DNA of 64,000 bases from Planktothrix rubescens CCAP 1459/22 (lineage in GTDB: Bacteria; Cyanobacteriota; Cyanobacteriia; Cyanobacteriales; Microcoleaceae): positions 4,297,501 to 4,361,500 of the forward strand of contig LR882958.1 in NCBI GenBank assembly GCA_904830895.1, in the 5' to 3' direction. Below the pieces are notes generated by a model. The model saw only the letters and a program-made list of their open reading frames with translations. It made no database searches and was not told the DNA's origin. Positions 55,345 to 63,570 of this stretch are shown one piece after another (position 1 is the stretch's first letter; every line of letters begins with the position of its first letter). A program made the position numbers and the translations under genes.

Positions 55345-55740
55345 AATTTATACCCCGCCTCCATACCAGCTATCTAAGTCATTTCTTCTATGGTTTGGTT
55401 GTGATTCCGGATGCGGAGGTTGTGAAAAAATCTTTTTTATCAAGATGTTTGAGTATTTTTTAACTGGATATGTAAAAATAAAAGTTAACATAACTCTCCC
55501 AAGTTTGCAACTTTTATTGAAGAAATATTGACAAATATCTAAAAATCTGGTTTACCGCCTCTTACCAATCACTTCCATAAGGTGCGTCAGTAACGAGCAG
55601 GGACTCTACGAGGTTGAAATCTTTGCCAGTCAGGGTTTTCGGCGTTTTCTGAAAAAACTTCAAGATCAAGGTTGCAGATTTATTCGCATTTTGCTAAGAT
55701 TATTTTATTGATTAACAAACAAAACAACAAGGAGTCCTTG
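55345..55740. other. Intergenic region, no gene seen
   Basis: About 400 bases between the divergent HTH gene and the HigB region. It includes AAGGTGCGTCAGTAAC near 55580, reminiscent of the GGTGCGT hairpin near 58903, and AT-rich tracts. A ribosome site AAGGAG at 55730 precedes a 19-codon mini-frame (55743) ending at TAA 55800. Promoters for both neighbours should be here. Confidence 0.45.
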
Positions 55741-55773
55741 ATATGAAAAAAATTTGTTTAAGAGGTTCTCCTA

Positions 55774-55828
55774 ATGCACATTATTTCAAAATCCAAACTT
55801 AAACCGTTTTGGACAAAATACCCTAATA
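55774..55828. repeat. 55-bp tandem duplication of the higB 5' end
   Basis: The first 55 bases of higB with its ATG (ATGCACATTATTTCAAAATC at 55774) are repeated at 55829 with about 12% change and a 55-base period. The upstream copy opens 27 codons and stops at TAA, so it is a decoy start. The downstream copy is the intact gene. Confidence 0.85.
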
Positions 55829-56131
55829 ATGCACATTATTGCCAAATCCAAACTTAAACCATTTTGGATAAAATACCCTAAAGCTGAAACCAGTTTAAAA
55901 AGTTGGTATAAAATTACTGAAAAAGCTGACTGGAAAACCACTGCTGATGTGTGTTTAACATTCAGAACTGTAGATTTTGTAGGTAACTTTACGGTTTTTG
56001 ATATTGGTGGCAATAAATATCGCCTAATTGCTTATATAGATTATGAATATAGGAAACTCTTTATTCGTCAGATTCTCACTCATGGAGAATATGATCAAGA
56101 CAAATGGAAACAAGATAAATGGTATCAGTAA
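55829..56131 (+). CDS. higB: HigB-type mRNA interferase toxin
   Basis: A 100-residue RelE-superfamily toxin of the HigB (BrnT-unlike, host inhibition of growth) type, with LKSWYKITEKADWKTTADVC and VFDIGGNKYRLIAYIDYEYR followed by LFIRQILTHGEYDQ. HigB cuts mRNA on ribosomes until bound by HigA. The antitoxin lies 116 bases downstream, in the HigBA order. Note the duplicated start region in front of it, which may alter its translation. Confidence 0.9.
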   Translation: MHIIAKSKLKPFWIKYPKAETSLKSWYKITEKADWKTTADVCLTFRTVDFVGNFTVFDIGGNKYRLIAYIDYEYRKLFIRQILTHGEYDQDKWKQDKWYQ

Positions 56132-56247
56132 GCTAAAACTCTCATGCAAAAGTATGTTTTGTTGATGTTAAGCACTGATTAGGTAATAGAAATAGGGCAA
56201 ACTCAGCCCTATTTCTATCAAAATTTCAAGTTTACACTCATTTAAAA

Positions 56248-56658
56248 ATGTTAGTTTCTAATGGTTACATTGAATTACTCACAAATTTTCCTCCGCGTCC
56301 TATAACGTCTGAGGAAGAATTAGAATTGACTCAAAATATGATTGATCAATTATTAGATCAGGGGAAACTGAGTCAAGATGAAAAAGACTATTTGAATGTG
56401 TTAGGTGCTTTAGTTTATGAATATGAACAACAGCAAGAACCCATTCCTGATATTTATGGAGTAGAATTGCTCAAGAGTTTAATCGAAGATAATGAATTAC
56501 GTCAAAAAGACTTAGTTTCAATTTTTAAAACTGAATCCATCGTCTCGGATATTTTAAACGGAAAACGAGAACTAACGAAACGACATATTGAAGAATTAGC
56601 TAAATTTTTTCATGTTTCTACTGCTGTTTTCTTCCCTAGAAATTCAATTAGGAAGTAG
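56248..56658 (+). CDS. higA: HigA-type antitoxin (HTH)
   Basis: The 136-residue protein has an N-terminal part that contacts the toxin (LTNFPPRPITSEEELELTQN) and a C-terminal Cro/C1-type HTH (LRQKDLVSIFKTESIVSDIL then NGKRELTKRHIEELAKFF). It binds HigB and its own promoter. The gap of 116 bases from higB is longer than usual. Confidence 0.88.
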   Translation: MLVSNGYIELLTNFPPRPITSEEELELTQNMIDQLLDQGKLSQDEKDYLNVLGALVYEYEQQQEPIPDIYGVELLKSLIEDNELRQKDLVSIFKTESIVSDILNGKRELTKRHIEELAKFFHVSTAVFFPRNSIRK

Positions 56659-56706
56659 ATGAAAATTTTGGGTTAAGGAAATTGTCTGAAGGAGGAAAAT
56701 AAATTC

Positions 56707-56925
56707 GTGCCAAAGAAAATTCGAGAAATAAAAGCTATGCTACTTAAAGCGGGATTTTTATATCGTTCCGGTAAAGGAAGTCATACTGTATGGAATCATT
56801 CTTTATTAGAATATGGTCTAACTATTTCTGGGAAAGATGGAAGTGATGCAGATCGTTATCAAGAACGAGATGTTAGAAATGCACTTAGAGATTTAAAACA
56901 GTTACAACAGGAGGATGAACAATGA
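56707..56925 (+). CDS. hicA: HicA toxin (mRNA interferase)
   Basis: The 72-residue protein starts with GTG after a strong site (AAGGAGG). It has KIREIKAMLLKAGFLYRSGK then GSHTVWNHS, the dsRBD-like HicA fold with catalytic His. It cleaves mRNA. Its stop overlaps the hicB start by 4 bases (ATGA), the typical order. Confidence 0.9.
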   Translation: MPKKIREIKAMLLKAGFLYRSGKGSHTVWNHSLLEYGLTISGKDGSDADRYQERDVRNALRDLKQLQQEDEQ

Positions 56926-57131
56926 ACTCTCAATATAGTATTTTAATTCAATGGTCAGACGAAGATCAAAAATATGTGGTGAGTTTACCTGAATTTGGGC
57001 CTTATGCTCATACTCATGGGGAAACCTACGAAGAAGCCTTAAAAAATGGTCAGGAAGTATTAGAACTTTTAATTGAAGATTATCAGGCGAGAGGAAAAGA
57101 ACTTCCTAAGCCTTTAACAATTCAAGTCTAG
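56922..57131 (+). CDS. hicB: HicB antitoxin
   Basis: The 69-residue protein has the partial RNase H fold start YSILIQWSDEDQKYVVSLPE then FGPYAHTHGETYEEALKNGQ. No separate DNA-binding domain is visible, so regulation relies on the toxin or on another factor. It neutralises HicA. Confidence 0.9.
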   Translation: MNSQYSILIQWSDEDQKYVVSLPEFGPYAHTHGETYEEALKNGQEVLELLIEDYQARGKELPKPLTIQV

Positions 57132-57139
57132 TTAATCTT

Positions 57140-57192
57140 CATATTTTTCATGTTTCTCCGGCGGTTTTCTTCCCTAGAAACTCGGTTTATTA
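57140..57192 (+). pseudogene. Remnant of a HigA-type antitoxin 3' end
   Basis: The bases after hicB read in one frame IFFHVSPAVFFPRNSVY and stop. This matches the end of the higA product (KFFHVSTAVFFPRNSI). Only about 50 bases remain. It shows that a second HigA gene or a duplicate once lay here and that the TA block has been rearranged. Confidence 0.6.
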
Positions 57193-57202
57193 GTTAGGGA
57201 TT

Positions 57203-57667
57203 TTAACCATAAAAATCTTCATCTAAAATTTGTTCAAGTGAAAATGGACAAATCTGAGGATATTCTTCTTGATTAGGAATACGAACCCCAAATTGAGCAC
57301 GTTTTCCTTCTTTAATCGCTAACCGACGACCATCAATATAAGCCGTTTCCAGGGCAGTTTTTAAATAAGATTTTAAAGAAGGAGTTTGTTGCAATTGCTT
57401 TTGAACACGCTGACGATGTTCATCAACGGAATTATACCAACTTCCCTTGATCATTTCCGGTGCATCTTTTTGAACCCTTAGCTTGAGTAAATGCGCCAGC
57501 AAAACCATCAAATTACTTTCTAGGCGATTTTTTTCCGATTTTCCCAACTCGGTTAACTCCTCAACTAAATGTTCCATATCCACAGCAGCAAAATTGCCTT
57601 GTTCTAACTGTTCAATTGTTTGCTGAAGCCAAAGTTGAAAATCTTTTTCATAGAGATGTTTAAGCAT
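57203..57667 (-). CDS. DUF29 family protein
   Basis: The 154-residue protein begins LYEKDFQLWLQQTIEQLEQG and has DMEHLVEELTELGKSEKNRL then ESNLMVLLAHLLKLRVQ, standard for the DUF29 family, which is expanded in cyanobacteria. A helical protein with no known biochemical role; often found near toxin-antitoxin and Uma2 genes. Confidence 0.9.
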   Translation of the reverse strand: MLKHLYEKDFQLWLQQTIEQLEQGNFAAVDMEHLVEELTELGKSEKNRLESNLMVLLAHLLKLRVQKDAPEMIKGSWYNSVDEHRQRVQKQLQQTPSLKSYLKTALETAYIDGRRLAIKEGKRAQFGVRIPNQEEYPQICPFSLEQILDEDFYG

Positions 57668-57791
57668 TTTTCCAACCCTTTAAAGTTAATTCAAGAACCA
57701 ATGACAGCAGGCGGTTGACGGATGATTGAACCCATTGTCCCCCAAATGTGTAAAAATAAATTACGGTAATATTGGAAATTGAGAGTAAATT

Positions 57792-58883
57792 GTGATTTCA
57801 ACTGTCGTCACGCCAAAAGATACACAAACAACGGTCAACCTGTCTCGTCGTCCTGTTTTTCCCTTCACCGCAATTGTCGGCCAGGAAGAAATGAAACTGG
57901 CTTTAATTTTAAATACTATCGATCCTAAAATCGGTGGTGTGATGATTATGGGCGATCGGGGGACGGGAAAATCCACCACTATCCGCGCCCTAGCGGACTT
58001 ACTACCCGAAATTGAAGTCATCGCCGATGACCCCTTCAATAGCCATCCCACCGATGCAGACTTGATGAGTGATAACGTCCGCGAACGTCTGAGTCAACAT
58101 CAGGATATTCCCGTATCTCGGAAAAAAGTCCCGATGGTAGATTTGCCTTTGGGGGCCACGGAAGACCGGGTTTGTGGTACAATTGATATTGAAAAAGCCC
58201 TATCTGAAGGGGTGAAAGCCTTTGAACCTGGACTTTTAGCCAAAGCAAATCGGGGGATTTTGTATGTGGATGAAGTCAACCTCCTCGATGATCACTTAGT
58301 TGATGTCTTGTTAGACTCGGCGGCCAGTGGTTGGAATACCGTGGAAAGGGAGGGAATTTCTATTCGTCACCCGGCGCGGTTTGTGTTAGTAGGTTCGGGA
58401 AATCCCGAAGAAGGAGAGTTACGTCCGCAATTATTAGATCGGTTTGGAATGCACGCCGAAATTAGAACCGTAAAAGAACCGAATTTACGAGTTAAAATTG
58501 TTGAAGAAAGAACCGCTTTTGATCAAAATCCTGAAGTTTTTTTAGAAAAGCATATTAACGACCAACACCAATTACAACATAAACTTGTAGAAGCTCAAAC
58601 CCTTCTTGCTTCTGTAGAAATTGATTATGATTTACGAGTTAAAATTTCTCAAGTTTGTTCGGAATTAGATGTGGATGGTTTACGCGGAGATATTGTTAGT
58701 AACCGAGCGGCAAAAGCCTTAGCTGCTTTTGAACAACGAACGGAAGTAACCGTCGATGATATTCAACGGGTGATTACTTTATGTTTGCGTCATCGTTTAC
58801 GCAAAGATCCTTTGGAAACAATTGATTCTGGTTTCAAAGTTCAGAAGGTTTTCCGTCAAGTTTTTGGTTTACCTGATGCCTAG
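57792..58883 (+). CDS. chlI: Magnesium chelatase subunit I
   Basis: A GTG-start, 363-residue AAA+ protein with Walker [18 protein letters not shown] near residue 54, sensor and arm motifs including [20 protein letters not shown], Walker [21 protein letters not shown] and sensor [19 protein letters not shown]. Together with ChlD and ChlH it inserts Mg into protoporphyrin IX, the first step toward chlorophyll. Gene complete. A hairpin lies after it and ruvC follows. Confidence 0.97.
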   Translation: MISTVVTPKDTQTTVNLSRRPVFPFTAIVGQEEMKLALILNTIDPKIGGVMIMGDRGTGKSTTIRALADLLPEIEVIADDPFNSHPTDADLMSDNVRERLSQHQDIPVSRKKVPMVDLPLGATEDRVCGTIDIEKALSEGVKAFEPGLLAKANRGILYVDEVNLLDDHLVDVLLDSAASGWNTVEREGISIRHPARFVLVGSGNPEEGELRPQLLDRFGMHAEIRTVKEPNLRVKIVEERTAFDQNPEVFLEKHINDQHQLQHKLVEAQTLLASVEIDYDLRVKISQVCSELDVDGLRGDIVSNRAAKALAAFEQRTEVTVDDIQRVITLCLRHRLRKDPLETIDSGFKVQKVFRQVFGLPDA

Positions 58884-58902
58884 TTAGTGATTGACAAAAA
58901 AT

Positions 58903-58929
58903 GGTGCGTGGGCTGCTGGCTGACGCACC
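58903..58929 (+). other. GGTGCGT/ACGCACC hairpin between chlI and ruvC
   Basis: Seven-base stem with a 13-base loop (58903-58909/58923-58929), followed by TTAAATTTT. The T run is short and broken, so termination would be partial. A similar GGTGCGTCAG word lies near 55577. Confidence 0.5.
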
Positions 58930-58938
58930 TTAAATTTT

Positions 58939-59457
58939 ATGAAAAAAATAATTTTAGGTTTTGATCCGGGTTTGGCAATATTAGGATTTGGAGCAATAGA
59001 GTGTGAAATTGATGATCAAACTCAAAAACAAAAATCTGTTTCTATGATTGATTTTGGAGTAATTAAAACCCCACCTAAAACCGAATTAGGCAAGCGTTTA
59101 TGTATTATTTATGAGGATTTAAACCAGTTATTAACCCATATAAAACCCGATTTGGCTATTGTGGAAAAACTGTTTTTTTATCGCATGGCAAATACCATTG
59201 CTGTTGCTCAAGCAAAAGGAGTGTTATTATTGGTTTTGGCTCAACACCAGATTCCGTTAATTGAGTTTACTCCAGGTCAAGTTAAAAAGGCTTTAACGGG
59301 ACATGGCAATGCGGACAAATATCAAGTTCAAGAAGCTGTTGCTAGGGAACTGAATTTAACAGAAATTCCTAGACCTGATGATGCTGCGGATGCTTTAGCC
59401 ACCGCATTAACAGCTTGGTTTGATCCTGATATAATTTTTCAGTATGAATTAATTTGA
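58939..59457 (+). CDS. ruvC: Crossover junction endodeoxyribonuclease RuvC
   Basis: The 172-residue protein holds the four acidic catalytic residues in order: [15 protein letters not shown] (Asp), [20 protein letters not shown] (Glu), and [16 protein letters not shown] (two Asp). It resolves Holliday junctions. It is followed after 6 bases by a small gene on the same strand, suggesting one operon. Confidence 0.95.
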   Translation: MKKIILGFDPGLAILGFGAIECEIDDQTQKQKSVSMIDFGVIKTPPKTELGKRLCIIYEDLNQLLTHIKPDLAIVEKLFFYRMANTIAVAQAKGVLLLVLAQHQIPLIEFTPGQVKKALTGHGNADKYQVQEAVARELNLTEIPRPDDAADALATALTAWFDPDIIFQYELI

Positions 59458-59463
59458 TAATTT

Positions 59464-59838
59464 ATGATAATCCTAACTTCTCAAGAAATCGCTCAATTTC
59501 GCTCGCAATTAGCTGAATATTCCGTTGCTTTAGAAGCCTTAGATAGAATTGAAAATTGTGAAGGAGATCTCGAAGATGCCGCCATTGAAATGGCAATTTA
59601 TGTGGGTCAGTCGCCCGATACTTCGGAAAATTGGTTAGATGGTTTAGCCAAACGATATCGAGTGAGTTTGTGCAATAAAGACCTGCGGGAAGAATTAATT
59701 CAAGGCAATATTAAAGCCATGGTAGAATCTCTAATTGCTGAAAATCAATGTCCAGCCCTATTAATTACTCCGGTTGTCATTTATGCGGTGAAATCGGGAA
59801 TTGAGCAATTTTGTCAACCTTTAGAATATAAATTATAG
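59464..59838 (+). CDS. Conserved small cyanobacterial protein of unknown function
   Basis: The 124-residue, mostly helical protein reads EIAQFRSQLAEYSVALEALD, ENCEGDLEDAAIEMAIYVGQ and GNIKAMVESLIAENQCPALL. No known catalytic motif is visible. It starts 6 bases after ruvC, so it is probably translated with it. Similar short proteins follow ruvC or chlI in related genomes as far as I recall; the tie may reflect only co-transcription. Confidence 0.6.
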   Translation: MIILTSQEIAQFRSQLAEYSVALEALDRIENCEGDLEDAAIEMAIYVGQSPDTSENWLDGLAKRYRVSLCNKDLREELIQGNIKAMVESLIAENQCPALLITPVVIYAVKSGIEQFCQPLEYKL

Positions 59839-59924
59839 GGATTTGGTAACAAAACCAACCCCGGAAACGAAGATTTTACCCTAAAATTTAGAAATCAAAC
59901 ACAAACCGAATTTAGGAGTAATTT

Positions 59925-61184
59925 ATGAGCCCAGAAACCTTAGTCAAAGAAGCGCCTGTTACCAGCGATTTTAGTATTGATGACTTTAATTCCCATGTCA
60001 TGAATACCTACGCCCGTTTTCCCATTGCCTTAGAGCGGGGAGAAGGGTGTCGGGTTTGGGATACCAATGGCAAAGAATACTTAGATTTTGTGGCGGGAAT
60101 TGCCACTTGTACCCTGGGACACGCCCATCCAGTGTTAATTGAAGCGGTCACCAAACAAATTAAAACCTTGCACCATGTTTCTAATTTATATTATGTTCCC
60201 GTGCAAGGAGAATTAGCGAAATGGTTAACAGATCATTCCTGTGCAGATAAGGCTTTTTTCTGTAATTCTGGAGCGGAAGCTAACGAAGGAGCGATTAAAT
60301 TAGCCCGGAAATATGCCCATGATAAATTAAATATTGAAGATCCGGTTATTATTACCGCCCACGCCAGTTTTCATGGTCGAACTTTAGCTACAATTACTGC
60401 TACTGGACAACCTAAATATCAAAAAGGTTTTAGTCCTTTAGTGCCAGGTTTTGTTTATGTTCCTTATAATGATATTGATGCTTTAGAATTAACAATTGCT
60501 GAAGTCGATAAAGATGGGCGACGGGTTGCAGCTATTATGTTAGAAGCCTTGCAAGGAGAAGGCGGTGTCCGTCCTGGAGATATGGCATATTTCCAACGAA
60601 TTCGGCAAATTTGCGATCAAAAAGGCATTCTTTTAATCTTAGATGAAGTTCAGGTTGGCATGGGTCGCAGTGGTAAATTATGGGGTTATGAAAACTTAGG
60701 AATTGAACCGGATATTTTTACCTCCGCGAAGGGTTTGGGCGGTGGTATTCCCATCGGGGCGATGATGTGTAAAGCTTTCTGTGATGTTTTTGAACCTGGA
60801 AGTCATGCCTCTACCTTTGGCGGAAATCCTTTTGTTTGTGCTGTGGCGTTGGCTGTTTGTCAAACTTTAGAAAGAGAAAATATTCTGGAAAATGTACAGA
60901 AACGGGGTGAACAACTTCGCAGTAAATTAACAGAAATTGCTGAAAAATATCCTGATTTAATTGCTGATGTCCGAGGCTGGGGTTTAATTAATGGTTTGGA
61001 ATTAAAAGAGGATGTGGAATTAACTTCTCCCCAGGTCGTAAAAGTAGTAATGGAAGCGGGTTTATTATTAGTTCCGGCTGGCCCGAAAGTGTTACGTTTT
61101 GTGCCACCTTTAATTGTGACTGAGGAAGAAGTTAATTTGGCGTTACAAGCAGTTGAAAATGCCTTAAAACAGTTAACGGCTTAA
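59925..61184 (+). CDS. argD: Acetylornithine aminotransferase
   Basis: The 419-residue class III aminotransferase has MNTYARFPIALERGEGCRVW, AFFCNSGAEANEGAIKLARK, LLILDEVQVGMGRSGKLWGY and the PLP-Lys in FTSAKGLGGGIPIGAMM. It makes N-acetylornithine in arginine synthesis (and can make succinyl-diaminopimelate). A strong ribosome site TTAGGAGTAA precedes the ATG. The N-terminal 20 residues are extra compared with the core enzyme. Confidence 0.95.
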   Translation: MSPETLVKEAPVTSDFSIDDFNSHVMNTYARFPIALERGEGCRVWDTNGKEYLDFVAGIATCTLGHAHPVLIEAVTKQIKTLHHVSNLYYVPVQGELAKWLTDHSCADKAFFCNSGAEANEGAIKLARKYAHDKLNIEDPVIITAHASFHGRTLATITATGQPKYQKGFSPLVPGFVYVPYNDIDALELTIAEVDKDGRRVAAIMLEALQGEGGVRPGDMAYFQRIRQICDQKGILLILDEVQVGMGRSGKLWGYENLGIEPDIFTSAKGLGGGIPIGAMMCKAFCDVFEPGSHASTFGGNPFVCAVALAVCQTLERENILENVQKRGEQLRSKLTEIAEKYPDLIADVRGWGLINGLELKEDVELTSPQVVKVVMEAGLLLVPAGPKVLRFVPPLIVTEEEVNLALQAVENALKQLTA

Positions 61185-61285
61185 TTTCACTAAATTCCCT
61201 ATTCTTCTTTCTTTGACCGAGAGAAGGTAGGGAAAATCAAATCATATTTGACAGTTTTCTGAAATAGTTATGGCTAAATATTTAA

Positions 61286-61465
61286 TCAATTCTTAGTTTT
61301 TTTTGAACGATAACGATACAGAGCAGAAGCATTCATTTGGATTTCTAACTGGGAAATAAGATTATCCAAAATAGAAATCCCTGCATCTGCTCGTTGGCAA
61401 ACTTCCTGAATTTTAACAGATGTTTGTTTAACTTTTTGTAAATCGGGTTGATGTTTTTTAGTCAT
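61286..61465 (-). CDS. Small 59-residue protein of unknown function
   Basis: The frame begins at ATG 61463-61465, overlapping the stop of the upstream gene as ATGA, and ends at TGA 61286-61288. The product starts MTKKHQPDLQKVKQTSVKIQ and has AGISILDNLISQLEIQMN, then a basic tail YRYRSKKTKN. A short helical, charged protein, possibly a coiled coil. Translational coupling to the 114-residue gene suggests it is real. Not recognised. Confidence 0.55.
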   Translation of the reverse strand: MTKKHQPDLQKVKQTSVKIQEVCQRADAGISILDNLISQLEIQMNASALYRYRSKKTKN

Positions 61466-61806
61466 GGCAAATTAAAGTTACTCCTTTCTTCTCTAATTGT
61501 AGCTTGTGCTCTGGCTATTGTGACTATTGCGTCCTCAATAGAACGAGTCAGCGGCTCCAGCATAGCAGAATTAGGAATCGGCTGTGATTCAGCCATTCTG
61601 ACCATCAGGGTATAAAATCGGGAATAGTAGGTATTTGCCCTTTGCCGAATATTATCGAGATCTTCTAAGGCGATAAGAGTGGTTTCCGTGTCAGAATAGG
61701 TTTCCATGATTACAAAACTGGTTTCTGTGGCATGGTTAATAACCACTAATAACTGCCTTTGTAATTCTAAAACCGTTGTTGTAAGTTCTAGGGGAAGTGC
61801 AACCAT
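61462..61806 (-). CDS. Helical protein of unknown function, coupled to the small gene
   Basis: The 114-residue product is mostly amphipathic helices (ELTTTVLELQRQLLVVINHA, ETTLIALEDLDNIRQRANTY and SMLEPLTRSIEDA-like). No motif is recognised. It shares the ATGA overlap with the downstream small gene and lies divergent to the sensor cyclase at 61923, with 116 bases between them, so they may share a regulatory region. Confidence 0.55.
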   Translation of the reverse strand: MVALPLELTTTVLELQRQLLVVINHATETSFVIMETYSDTETTLIALEDLDNIRQRANTYYSRFYTLMVRMAESQPIPNSAMLEPLTRSIEDAIVTIARAQATIREERSNFNLP

Positions 61807-61922
61807 TGATAATTAGGAAAGTAACAATCAAGATATGTCAGCTTTAATTATGACATATTGTGTTCTGAATTTTTAAGTTATACTCCATTGGGAGGTAAAC
61901 TTTATCCTAATCTTTTTTAATT

Positions 61923-63570
61923 ATGCGATCGCTCACCTCTGTCAGTATCAAATCCAAATTGATCATGATGCTGCTAGCCGTCAGCAGTTGTTCAATTTTA
62001 GTAACTGCTTATTTAGGGTATCGGAGTGGAAAATTAAATCTAACACACCGAGTCTTTAATCAGTTAACGAGTGTTCGCGCTTCCAAAGCTTACCAAATTG
62101 AATCCTACTTTAAAAATATTCGCAATCATACCCAAACCTTGAGCGAAGATCCAGCAATAATCGCGGCGATGCAAGAATTTGCAACGGCTTATCCTCAACT
62201 CCAAACTATTAATATTACACAGAGTTTTGACCCCAAGTTAATCGCTTACTACCGTGACAAATTTCTTCCCCGCCTCACCCAAACTGAAGAAGGTTCACCG
62301 ATTTTAGAATCCTATCTACCCAAAACAATCGCTTCGCGCTATTTACAATATTATTATATTGCTGATAATCCCCATCCCGTGGGTAAAAAAGAGGCCTTAG
62401 ATTATGCCAAAGATGGGAGCGAATATAGCAAAATTCATGCTCGCTATCACCCTATTTTTCGCAATATTATTCAGAAGTTTGGTTATTACGATATGTTCCT
62501 GATTGATCCCCAAGGAAATATCGTTTATACCGTTTTCAAAGAAACTGATTTTACAACTAATTTGGAAAACGGCCCCTATCAAAATACTAATCTCGCTGAT
62601 CTATTTCAGAAGGTAAAAGAAGCACAATCAAAGGACTATGCCACAATAATTGATTTTCAAGCTTATGCTCCTTCCTATGGCGCTCCAGCCGCATTTATCG
62701 CGGCTCCTATTTTGAATCAATCTGAGCTAATTGGGGTGTTAGCTTTTCAACTTCCAGTTAATGAAATTAATCATGTGATGACGGGTAATCAGCATTGGGA
62801 AAGCGATGGTTTAGGTCAAACCGGAGAAACTTATTTAGTCGGACGAGATACCTTAATGCGTTCCATTTCCAGGTTTTTAGTACAAGATCCAAAAGGCTAT
62901 GCTAAAGCTTTGAGATCCCTAGGAATGAGTGAGGCAGAAATCAACCGAATCAATCAATATGGTACGTCTATTTTACAACAATATGTGAGGACAGAAGCCG
63001 TTGCTGATGCGTTAAATGGTAAGCAAGGAACTCGAACTATTAGAGACTATCGAAACATTCCGGTTTTGAGTTCCTTTGCACCCCTTCGCATTGATGGATT
63101 AGACTGGGTGATTTTATCAGAAATAGATATATCAGAAGCTTATGCTCCGATTTATTCCTTTCGGAACCAAATTCTAATTTCAGCGACATTACTAATGTTA
63201 GTAATAACATTAATAGCCATGGTTTTAGCTAATTTATTTGTAAACCCGATCAATCAACTGATTAAGGGAACCCGCAAAATTTCCGCAGGACAACTTGATG
63301 CAATCGTACCTTTAGAAACAGAAGATGAATTTGGAGAATTAGCAAAATCCTTCAATAAAATTGTACGGAGTTTACAGGATCAAACCTTACTGGTAGAACA
63401 AAAAAATCAGGAAAATGAAGAATTATTGTTAAGTCTTTTTCCTACTTCAGTAGCAAAACGGTTTCAACGAGGAAACAAAGATATGGCTGAAGAACTATCA
63501 AATGTTGCTGTTTTGTTCTCCGATTTAACCGGATTTTCTAAACTATCTAGCTCCTTAAGTGCCAATAGAT
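61923..63570 (+). pseudogene. Sensor adenylate cyclase gene cut by an IS element
   Basis: The product starts with a signal-anchor helix (LIMMLLAVSSCSILVTAYLG), an extracytoplasmic Cache-like sensor of about 370 residues (GYYDMFLIDPQGNIVYTVFK and YTAIIDF-like strands), a second membrane helix (ILISATLLMLVITLIAMVLA near 415), a HAMP domain (NPINQLIKGTRKISAGQLDA), a coiled coil, and then the first strand of a class III cyclase (VAVLFSDLTGFSKLSSSLSA). After SLSAN the sequence changes (near 63567) to non-cyclase residues and stops at 63605. The IS5-like insertion removes nearly the whole catalytic domain, so no cAMP can be made from this gene as it stands. Confidence 0.85.

Noticed and set aside
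55774-55854. A second small higB gene upstream of higB
   Set aside because: It is a 55-base duplicate of the gene start that stops after 27 codons.
57140-57192. A functional third toxin-antitoxin gene after hicB
   Set aside because: Only about 17 codons of a HigA end remain, with no start or HTH.
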